Source: Verrucomicrobiota bacterium (lineage in GTDB: Bacteria; Verrucomicrobiota; Kiritimatiellia; CAIVKH01). From it: a stretch of DNA of 47,328 nucleotides. Positions 41,585 to 47,328 of the stretch are shown in pieces (within the stretch, counting starts at the first letter, position 1; the number at the start of each line of letters is the position of its first letter). Under the pieces are notes generated by a model, which saw only the letters and a list, made by a program, of their open reading frames with translations, did not search any database and had not been told where the DNA came from. The position numbers and the translations under genes are program-made. Where the stretch lies: contig JACKPT010000019.1 of the NCBI GenBank assembly GCA_024233345.1, positions 1 through 47,328 on the forward strand, in the 5' to 3' direction.

Positions 41585-41658
41585 GGTGGCGAGGGTGAGA
41601 TTTGAACTCACGACCAAGGGCTTATGAGTCCCCTGCTCTACCACTGAGCTACCCCGCC
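41584..41658 (-). tRNA. tRNA with CAT anticodon (Met elongator or Ile2)
   Basis: A 75-nt cloverleaf with encoded CCA. The acceptor GGCGGGG pairs with CCTCGCC (one G-U). The D arm is AGCTCAGTGGTAGAGC, the anticodon loop CTCATAA, and the T arm GTGAG-TTCAAAT-CTCAC. The anticodon stem GGGGA/GCCCT has a mismatch next to the loop. The CTTGGTCG variable-region pattern resembles tRNA-Ile2 (CAT read as lysidine-AT) as much as elongator Met, so identity is open. Confidence 0.93.
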
Positions 41659-41707
41659 GCCGAGTGAGGGGATACCATAAGAAGGGGGGCGTAGGCTGTC
41701 AATCCCT

Positions 41708-42538
41708 TCATCCCAGTTCATTGGCGAGGCGGCACCATTGGATGACAGGGATGGATTCCGGCCGCTGGGTTGGGGTCAGGCCGGTGGCGGCGAAGATTCC
41801 GGGGAGGCGCTCTGGTGGGGCAAACTTCTGCAGGGTGGTCTGGATCTGTTTCCGGCGGGCGGAGAAGGCGGCCTTCACCAGCCGGTTGAACAGGTCGGGG
41901 TCGCGCACGTCCAGTGTTCGCGCCTTCTTCACCATCAGGACGATCGCGGAGCGGATTTGCGGGGGCGGATAGAAACAGGCGGGGGAAATCACTTTGTGGA
42001 GGCTGACGGTATAGTCGAGCTGAGCCCAGATGCTCAACAGTCCGTAGTCACTGGTGTTGACCCCGGCCGCGAGCCGGTCCGCCACTTCTTTTTGCACGGT
42101 GACGACAATCCGCTCTGGCGGGGTTTGTGCTTGAAAGCAATCGACGAGTATCCGGCTGCCCACACTGTAGGGCAGGTTGGCCACCAGCTTGTTCAGCCGC
42201 TGCTCCCGCAGGAGTTGATCTAGATCCACATCGGTGGCATCCCGGTGGATTAAATCGAGCCCCGGGGTTTGCCCGAGGGTGCGCTCGACATGGGCGGCGA
42301 GCCGGGAATCCTTCTCGATGGCAACGACGTGTCCTGTCTTTTCCAGCAGGGCTTCGGTGACCACCCCGAGGCCGGGTCCAATTTCGAGAACCCGGTCATG
42401 GGGGGAGAGATCAGCGGCTTCGAGCAGGATGTTCAGGATATTGCCATCGATCAGAAAGTTTTGTCCGAGGAGTTTGCTCGGTTTGAATTGCAGCCGGTCG
42501 AGCAGGGCGCGGACTTCGGATGGGCGGGTGAGCTTCAT
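41708..42538 (-). CDS. rsmA: 16S rRNA (adenine1518/1519-N6) dimethyltransferase RsmA (KsgA)
   Basis: A 276-aa enzyme from the ATG at 42538; a GTG at 42550 would add four residues. It dimethylates two adjacent adenines in the 3' hairpin of 16S rRNA late in 30S assembly. Motifs are LGQNFLID at the start, VLEIGPGLGVVTEALL (SAM motif I), VVAIEKDSRLA (motif II), RDATDVD and the catalytic NLPYSVGSRIL (NLPY), plus PPPQIRSAIV and FSARRKQIQTTL of the C-terminal domain. It follows pdxA after a 176-bp spacer that carries two REP hairpins. It contains a copy of the AAAAGACAGGACA word (EKTGH codons). Confidence 0.96.
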   Translation of the reverse strand: MKLTRPSEVRALLDRLQFKPSKLLGQNFLIDGNILNILLEAADLSPHDRVLEIGPGLGVVTEALLEKTGHVVAIEKDSRLAAHVERTLGQTPGLDLIHRDATDVDLDQLLREQRLNKLVANLPYSVGSRILVDCFQAQTPPERIVVTVQKEVADRLAAGVNTSDYGLLSIWAQLDYTVSLHKVISPACFYPPPQIRSAIVLMVKKARTLDVRDPDLFNRLVKAAFSARRKQIQTTLQKFAPPERLPGIFAATGLTPTQRPESIPVIQWCRLANELG

Positions 42539-42549
42539 GGGTGTGAGCA

Positions 42550-42620
42550 CGGTTCGCCGGGCCTGCCCGGCCAGGGACCCGTCTTCGCTATGCTGCGACG
42601 AGGCATGCGTCGAATCCTAC
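42550..42620 (-). repeat. Long-loop GTAG hairpin (REP variant) upstream of rsmA
   Basis: On the minus strand GTAG (42620-42617) is followed by GATTCG, a 40-plus-nt loop containing TCCCTGGCCGGGCAGG, and CGAACC. The TCCCTGGCCGGGCAGG string also occurs in the plus-strand hairpin of the element at 40125-40289, linking the copies. Confidence 0.6.
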
Positions 42621-42659
42621 TTGTCCAAAGGAATTGGCCTTGCTCATTCAGAACAGACT

Positions 42660-42686
42660 GCGGTTCGCCGGGACGTCGAACCCTAC
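42660..42686 (-). repeat. GTAG hairpin (REP), identical to the copy at 40158-40185
   Basis: 28 bases (42660-42687) are identical to 40158-40185. On the minus strand: GTAG, stem GGTTCG, loop ACGTCCCGG, stem CGAACC, GC. Confidence 0.72.
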
Positions 42687-42714
42687 CCGTCCGAAGGTTT
42701 GTCACGATTCTCAT

Positions 42715-43710
42715 TCAGATCCAGGGGTTTGTGCGGCGGCCGATCGCGGCGGCGTGTCGAATGGCCTCGATCATGCTGGATGGATTGGCGCAATTTTTAC
42801 CGGCGATCGCGAAGGCGGTGCCATGATCGGGGGAGGTGCGGACGATGGGGAGTCCGAGGGTGACGTTGACCCCTTCGTCAAAGGCCATAAGTTTGAGGGG
42901 AGCGAGGCCCTGGTCGTGATACATGGCAACCACGGCGGCAAATTCACCACGAGCCGCAGCGTGGAAAACGGTGTCGGCGGGGTAGGGGCCTTCAACGGGA
43001 AGCCCTTCCTTTTGCGCGGCCCGGATGGCGGGGGTGATGACCTGGATTTCCTCTTTCCCGATGGTTCCCCCTTCACCGGCGTGGGGGTTGAGCCCGCACA
43101 CGGCGATCCGCCCGCGTCCGGCACCGAGCCAGGGGAGGCTCTGGGCGGTCAGGCGAAGGTGTTTGAGCACCAGCGACCGGGTGAGCAGGCGTGGGACTTC
43201 ACACAAGGGATCATGCCGGGTGACGAGCACAACCCGCAGCGTTCCCCCGAACAGCATCATGGCGAAAGTCCTGGTCCCGGTCAGGTGGGCAAGAAATTCC
43301 GTATGGCCTGGAAAATCAATCCTTGCCCTTGCGAATCCTTCCTTGCAGATGGGCGCGGTGACCAGGGCATGGAGTTGCCCGGCGAGGCAGCCCTTGACTG
43401 CGGCCCGTATCGCCTCTGCCGCGATGGCGGAAGCGGCGGGGTCGATCCTGCCGGGCGTCCATCCCGGATTCAGGTCCGGGCAGGGGTCGTAGAACACCAC
43501 CCGGTCGCGAAGCTCGAGACTCTCCTCAACCGACGCGGCGGTTCTGGGGGCGGGGAGATGAAGTTGATCGGCGACCGCTTGAAGACCCTGGGAATTGCCG
43601 ACCAGCAGGGTGCGCACGCCAGAGAGTTTCTGAATCGCCTTGAGGGTGACCTCCGGCCCGATTCCATTATGGTCGCCAAGGGTGATCGCGATGCGCGGCC
43701 GGGTCTTCAT
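42715..43710 (-). CDS. pdxA: 4-hydroxythreonine-4-phosphate dehydrogenase PdxA
   Basis: A 331-aa enzyme of the DXP-dependent pyridoxal-phosphate pathway; it oxidises 4-phosphohydroxy-threonine, and the product feeds PdxJ. Motifs are IAITLGDHNGIGPEV at the N-terminus, a Zn-site His in the FPGHTEFLAHLTGT stretch, ARGEFAAVVAMYHDQGLAPLKLMAF with the second metal His, and GLPIVRTSPDHGTAFAIAGK at the C-terminus. It overlaps the end of the SurA-like gene (43707-43710), so the two are translationally coupled. DHNGIGPE replaces the more common DPAGIGPE. Confidence 0.95.
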   Translation of the reverse strand: MKTRPRIAITLGDHNGIGPEVTLKAIQKLSGVRTLLVGNSQGLQAVADQLHLPAPRTAASVEESLELRDRVVFYDPCPDLNPGWTPGRIDPAASAIAAEAIRAAVKGCLAGQLHALVTAPICKEGFARARIDFPGHTEFLAHLTGTRTFAMMLFGGTLRVVLVTRHDPLCEVPRLLTRSLVLKHLRLTAQSLPWLGAGRGRIAVCGLNPHAGEGGTIGKEEIQVITPAIRAAQKEGLPVEGPYPADTVFHAAARGEFAAVVAMYHDQGLAPLKLMAFDEGVNVTLGLPIVRTSPDHGTAFAIAGKNCANPSSMIEAIRHAAAIGRRTNPWI

Positions 43711-44729
43711 GGGGTGGCATAGGGGTTGGGAACCCCGTCATAGACATGGACATAATGTTTGCGGCGCAGCCGTTCAATCCACTGATCGCGAAGTTTCTGG
43801 GCTTCCTTCTGCCGAATGGCGCCCTCAATCTCGTCCCGTACTTCTTCAAAGGATTTGGTGGTTTCTTCCCGCCGGTCTTCGACATGGAGAATATACCAGG
43901 CGGCTTCGGTTTCGATGACTCCGGAGGTCTCCCCCGGTTGCAGGGGTTCGACGGCTTCGCGGATGGTTTGCAGGTAATCGCGCGGTTGGCGCCAGCCCCA
44001 CAGGCCGCCCTCTTTGGCAAAGGAATCGTCCGAGTAGGTCTTGGCCAGCTCGGAAAACGGTTGATCCCCGGCCGCCATCGCCTCCTGCAACGCAGCCAGT
44101 TTGGCCTCCGCGCCAGCCTGGGGGTCGCCGGTGATGGGATCGACCCGGCGAATGGTAATCACCCGAAGCAACAGGGCGGCCGGTTCGATATACCGGTCCT
44201 TCTCCTGCTCATACAACTCGCGCACCGCCTTGGGGGATACGGCAATTTTCGAAAACACTTCCAATTGTTGAAGCTGCCGCACAATCAATTGATCCCGGAG
44301 GGTGGTCCGGTAATCCTCCATCGACATTTCCTCTCCGGACAATGCCTCTAAAAAGGTGGCCCGGTTGTTGTTGAATCGCTCGCGGATCACCCGGTCGACT
44401 TCCTGATCGACCAGATATTCGGGAAACTGGGCCTCCTCCATGGTGCTGAACTCTTCAAGGATCAGGGCGTCCTCGATCCGGGCCTGGAGCGCGCGCTTGA
44501 AAATGTCGAGGTACCGTTCGTTGATATCATCGGTGATCGCCGAAGTTTGCAACCGCTCCAACTCAGGCCCGGCCAGCACCATGACATCGCCAATGGTGAT
44601 GATGCGGCCATTCACGGTGGCGGCAAAGCCCTCGACCGGGATGGGCGGAAGGTCCGGTTGCCGGTATTGAGCCCAGGCCAGGGGGCCAACCAACAGCAGG
44701 TTCGAGATGAGCAGAAGCAGGTATTTCAT
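43707..44729 (-). CDS. SurA-like periplasmic peptidyl-prolyl isomerase
   Basis: A 340-aa protein from the ATG at 44729 (signal peptide MKYLLLLISNLLLVGPLAWA); ATGs at 44744 and 44771 are in frame upstream. A SurA-N chaperone domain begins GFAATVNGRIITIGDVM and runs to about residue 165. One parvulin rotamase domain follows (LLRVITIRRVD, DQPFSELAKTYSDDSFAKEGGLWGW, LQPGETSGVIETEAAWYILHVEDR). It should fold outer-membrane proteins in the periplasm. The order surA-pdxA-rsmA is the one known from proteobacteria, which supports the functional assignment although proteobacterial SurA has two rotamase domains and this has one. Confidence 0.87.
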   Translation of the reverse strand: MKYLLLLISNLLLVGPLAWAQYRQPDLPPIPVEGFAATVNGRIITIGDVMVLAGPELERLQTSAITDDINERYLDIFKRALQARIEDALILEEFSTMEEAQFPEYLVDQEVDRVIRERFNNNRATFLEALSGEEMSMEDYRTTLRDQLIVRQLQQLEVFSKIAVSPKAVRELYEQEKDRYIEPAALLLRVITIRRVDPITGDPQAGAEAKLAALQEAMAAGDQPFSELAKTYSDDSFAKEGGLWGWRQPRDYLQTIREAVEPLQPGETSGVIETEAAWYILHVEDRREETTKSFEEVRDEIEGAIRQKEAQKLRDQWIERLRRKHYVHVYDGVPNPYATP

Positions 44730-44826
44730 AGTCGTGCCGGACATGATGTCATGGGGCTGAGGCTGGTGCAATGATCATATTGCCATGCATGATGGCGACC
44801 CACGCCGATTCGGAGATATCGGACCT

Positions 44827-45885
44827 TCATCCCCTGGCGGGATAGACGTGGACCGATCGGGCCTTGAGCAGGAGGTGGAGGGTTTGTCCGGTCGCGAGCT
44901 TCAGCTCGTTGGCCGCCTCCCGGGTGACTTCGGCCCGCAGTGGTACTCCGGCCTGCAGGGTGATCAGAGCGGCATGCGGGGTGTTGTCGATGGTTTCCAG
45001 GGTTGCGGGAAAGGAATTGCGGGCGCTGTTGGCGGGCGGGGGATCGCGGAAGAGCAGGAGATCATGGGCGGCGAGGGACACCATGGCGGGTTGGCCGGGG
45101 GAGACCTGGTGGCCAATCCCGTGAAGCACGGGTCCGTGATCGAGTTGGACACTGGCCATGCCGGAGGGCGACTGGTGGACAACTGTGCCGGGGAGATAGT
45201 TCATCAGGGGCTCGGTCCCGTGCTCGGTTTGGAGCAGAGCCGAGGGTGAGGGCAACAGCCTGGCCTGGCCGTCCCGGATCTCCGCTACCGCTTCCGCGAG
45301 GGCGAGCAGTTCGCTGCGGTCATGGGAGACCAGAATCATCCGGAGATCGAGCGCCTTCACGGCGGCATTCAGCATGGCGAGGGTGGCGGCCTTGAGGTGT
45401 GGGTCGAGCCCGGTGCAGGGTTCGTCGAGCAGCAGCAGTGAGGGCGAGCGCAGCAGGGTGCGGCCGAGGGCAATCCGTTTTTGTTCACCGCCGGAGCAAT
45501 GGCGGATCGGCTGATGGAGAAATGGAGCGAGCTGGAGGAGGTCGATGATCCTGTCCGGACGGACCCGTCGCTGCTCCGGCGGGGTGCGGCGGTAGCCAAA
45601 GAGCAGGTTTTCCTTTGCCGACAGGTGGGGAAACAGCCGATGGTCCTGGAACACCAGGCCGATGGGGCGGCGATGGGGCGGGCATCGGGTGCCCGGAGCC
45701 TCGAGGGCTTCGCCGAGAAGAGTCAGGGAGCCGGACCGCATGGGGCTGAGCCCGGCGATGGTCTGGAGCAGGGTGGTCTTGCCGCTGCCGGATGGGCCCC
45801 AGATTCCAAGGACCCGGACCGCGGTTTCGATGGAGACCGCCAACTGAAATGAGCCGGTCCCGATGATCCCCTCCATGCGGATCAT
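44827..45885 (-). CDS. modC: Molybdate ABC transporter ATPase ModC
   Basis: A 352-aa ATPase from the ATG at 45885, which overlaps the modB stop (ATGA). Motifs are Walker A GPSGSGKTT, Q-loop GLVFQDHRLFPHL, signature HCSGGEQKRIALGRTLL (Cys-Ser-Gly-Gly-Glu instead of LSGGQ), Walker B LLLLDEPCTGLD and the switch His in LVSHD. The C-terminal 70 residues form a TOBE/Mop domain (FPATLETIDNTPHAALITLQAG, LKLATGQTLHLLLKARSVHVYP) that binds oxyanion, the usual mark of ModC. The in-frame extension up to 46179 lies inside modB and is rejected. Confidence 0.93.
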   Translation of the reverse strand: MIRMEGIIGTGSFQLAVSIETAVRVLGIWGPSGSGKTTLLQTIAGLSPMRSGSLTLLGEALEAPGTRCPPHRRPIGLVFQDHRLFPHLSAKENLLFGYRRTPPEQRRVRPDRIIDLLQLAPFLHQPIRHCSGGEQKRIALGRTLLRSPSLLLLDEPCTGLDPHLKAATLAMLNAAVKALDLRMILVSHDRSELLALAEAVAEIRDGQARLLPSPSALLQTEHGTEPLMNYLPGTVVHQSPSGMASVQLDHGPVLHGIGHQVSPGQPAMVSLAAHDLLLFRDPPPANSARNSFPATLETIDNTPHAALITLQAGVPLRAEVTREAANELKLATGQTLHLLLKARSVHVYPARG

Positions 45886-46565
45886 GACTGCCTCCGTTTC
45901 CAGGCGCGGGTCAGATGATCGCCGGTGAACAGAAGAATGCCTGAGAGAAAAACCGAGAGCAGAACCAGGCCGGCGACCGCTCCGAGGTCGCTGCCCGGGA
46001 CCTCGAACTGGTGAAAGATTTCGAGCGCGAGGGTGCGTTCCCCCGGCAAGTTGGTGGCGACCATCCGGGTGGCGCCGAATTCCCCAAGGGCGCGGGCAAA
46101 GCCGAGCAGGATACCCGAGACCAGACCCGGCCAGGCGAGGGGGAGGGTGACATCGGTCCACGCGCGCAGCCGGTTGCATCCCAGGGTACGGGCGGCTTGT
46201 TCCAGGTGGGGGTCGGTCTGTTCAAGGGCGGCCCGCATGGAGCGAAAAATCAATGGAAAGGCGACGATGGCGGAAGCGAGGATCATGCCGGCGGGGGCAA
46301 ACAGGATGGGGATGCCGATACCATGGAGCCATGTGCCGAGGCTGGTATTGCGCCCGAACAGGATGAGAAGCCCGTATCCGATCACAACCGGGGGCACGAC
46401 CAGGGGCATCATCAAGAGTGTTTCGAGCAGAGCCTTGCCGGGGAAGGTGTGCCGGGCAAAGAGCTGGCCGGCGAGCAGGGCGGGCAGTATGGCGAGGACG
46501 GTTGCGCTTCCCGCGATCAGCAGGGAATAGCCCATCACACTCCATTCATATCCGGTGAGATTCAC
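45882..46565 (-). CDS. modB: Molybdate ABC transporter permease ModB
   Basis: A 227-aa inner-membrane permease. The GTG at 46565 is chosen because it overlaps the modA stop (GTGA) and yields the normal family length; an upstream in-frame ATG at 46643 lies inside modA. Five or six hydrophobic spans are visible, with the family motifs LLMMPLVVPPVVIGYGLLILFG and the EAA loop region EQAARTLGCNRLRAWTDVTLPLAWPGLVSG followed by GFARALGEFGATRMVA. It forms the molybdate channel with ModC. Confidence 0.93.
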   Translation of the reverse strand: MNLTGYEWSVMGYSLLIAGSATVLAILPALLAGQLFARHTFPGKALLETLLMMPLVVPPVVIGYGLLILFGRNTSLGTWLHGIGIPILFAPAGMILASAIVAFPLIFRSMRAALEQTDPHLEQAARTLGCNRLRAWTDVTLPLAWPGLVSGILLGFARALGEFGATRMVATNLPGERTLALEIFHQFEVPGSDLGAVAGLVLLSVFLSGILLFTGDHLTRAWKRRQS

Positions 46566-47311
46566 GGGTCGGCGGCCGGAAGTTGAAAGCCCGCCGAGCG
46601 AAAGGGCGCCGCTCCCGGCTCGGTGGCCAGGTAGGAGAGCCATTGGAGGGCGAGGTCCGGGTGGGCTGCATCAATAACTAATGCAGCGGGGTAAACAATA
46701 GGCTGGTGGGTTTCCGGGGCAAAGGTATGGATGATGTGTACCCTGGATTCGGTCAGGCCATCCGACCGGTAGACAATGCCCGCGTCCACTTCATTCCGGG
46801 CCACCAGGGCGAGCGCGGCCCGAACATTCATGGCGGGGAGGATTCTGGGGGAGAGGGCGTCATCAAGCCCGAGGTGTCTGAGTGCTTCCACTGCGTATTG
46901 CCCTGCCGGGACCGAGGCGGGGTCGCCGATCGCGATCCGGCCGACCTCGGTGATGTGATCGAAGGTGAGGGTGGAATCCGCCGGAACAATCACCACCAGG
47001 GCATTGCCAAACAGGTTCCGCCTGGATTCCGGGACAATGTGTCCTGTCTTTTCGAGGGCATCCATCCATTCGGGGTTGGCGGAGATGAACAGGTCAACCG
47101 GGAGGCCTTGCTGGATCTGGCGGGACAGGGAGCCGGAGGCGCCGAACGAGGTGACCACCCGAATGCCGGTCTCCGCTTCAAAGGCTTTGCCGGCCTCGGT
47201 CAGGGGCACGGTCAGGCTGGCCGCCGCAGCAACCCGGAGCTGGGCGGGGGAGGGCAGGGTGAAAACCGCCAGCCACACCAGGATCAGGAGCTTGTTCATG
47301 ATGTCCGGCAT
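46562..47311 (-). CDS. modA: Molybdate-binding protein ModA
   Basis: A 249-aa periplasmic binding protein. The ATG at 47311 is 6 nt after GGGAG; an ATG at 47314 is too close to it and one at 47299 is also in frame. A signal peptide ends near TLPSPAQ. Family motifs are LRVAAAASLTVPLTEAGKAFEAETG, FGASGSLSRQIQQGLPVDLFISA, GRIAIGDPASVPAGQYAVEALRHLG and NEVDAGIVYRSD. It delivers molybdate (or tungstate) to ModBC. First gene of the modABC operon, with overlapping genes throughout. It contains one copy of the AAAAGACAGGACA word (EKTGH codons). Confidence 0.95.
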   Translation of the reverse strand: MPDIMNKLLILVWLAVFTLPSPAQLRVAAAASLTVPLTEAGKAFEAETGIRVVTSFGASGSLSRQIQQGLPVDLFISANPEWMDALEKTGHIVPESRRNLFGNALVVIVPADSTLTFDHITEVGRIAIGDPASVPAGQYAVEALRHLGLDDALSPRILPAMNVRAALALVARNEVDAGIVYRSDGLTESRVHIIHTFAPETHQPIVYPAALVIDAAHPDLALQWLSYLATEPGAAPFRSAGFQLPAADP

Positions 47312-47328
47312 CATCCTCTCCCGGCCTG

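Noticed and set aside
45886..46179. N-terminal extension of ModC by 98 codons
   Set aside because: It overlaps modB out of frame; the ATG at 45885 gives the normal ModC N-terminus and ATGA overlap.
1..47328. CRISPR array
   Set aside because: No regularly spaced direct repeats with unique spacers. The repeats found are hairpins, inverted ends or a tandem coding duplication.

Overview
The window is a GC-rich bacterial chromosome segment, probably from the PVC superphylum (Kiritimatiellota, Lentisphaerae or Verrucomicrobia-like). This placement rests on gene content only: a transmembrane Ser/Thr kinase beside an RsbU-type phosphatase, LamG/thrombospondin-3 giant surface proteins with a secreted RHS protein, an SHD1-domain membrane protein, a Na+-pumping decarboxylase operon of the OadGAB type, and many small lipoproteins. 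No rRNA is present to settle it.

Layout. 1-2545 (minus): the 3'-truncated adaptor (HlyD-like) and outer-membrane channel (TolC-like) of an efflux or secretion system. 2590-8267 (plus): a kinase with an external C-terminal domain, a membrane PP2C phosphatase with an EF-hand-like sensor loop, a SurA-N-like exported protein and an RdgC-like protein. 8311-15105: mixed-strand single genes, namely an S41-like lipoprotein, an exported CBM-like protein, DoxX, a DUF6435-like small protein, superoxide dismutase, a BON lipoprotein, a C39-like/TPR lipoprotein, a TraB/GumN protein and a PfkB sugar kinase. 15106-15917 has no gene and carries GTAG hairpins (REP elements). 15918-21423 (plus): a tightly overlapping operon of GT4 glycosyltransferase, UPF0104 membrane protein, beta-propeller lipoprotein, SDR epimerase and biotin-protein ligase.

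21682-34294 (plus) is the outstanding accessory locus: three overlapping genes encoding a 2643-residue exported LamG/TSP3/beta-helix protein, a small exported protein and a Sec-exported RHS protein with a glycine-rich variable tail, followed by a two-TM small protein that could be its partner. Next come a REP-associated tyrosine transposase (RAYT) with perfect 23-bp inverted ends, a gene remnant, and a second, truncated RAYT whose 3' end is a copy of the 3' end of birA 15 kb away.

36616-39889 (plus): OadG-OadA-OadB; OadA needs biotin, which the BirA-like enzyme would attach. 39890-40285 holds a gene remnant and a 165-bp MITE-like element made of two opposed REPs inside a longer inverted repeat. 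40286-47311 (minus): SHD1 membrane protein, hemolysin-III/PAQR protein, tRNA-CAT, rsmA, pdxA, SurA-like isomerase (the surA-pdxA-rsmA order familiar from proteobacteria), and the molybdate transporter modABC.

Two signals cut across the annotation. GTAG-headed hairpins with different but compensated stems recur in intergenic DNA near two RAYT genes. A 13-base word (AAAAGACAGGACA) occurs four times exactly, plus once with one change, on both strands and inside five unrelated genes.
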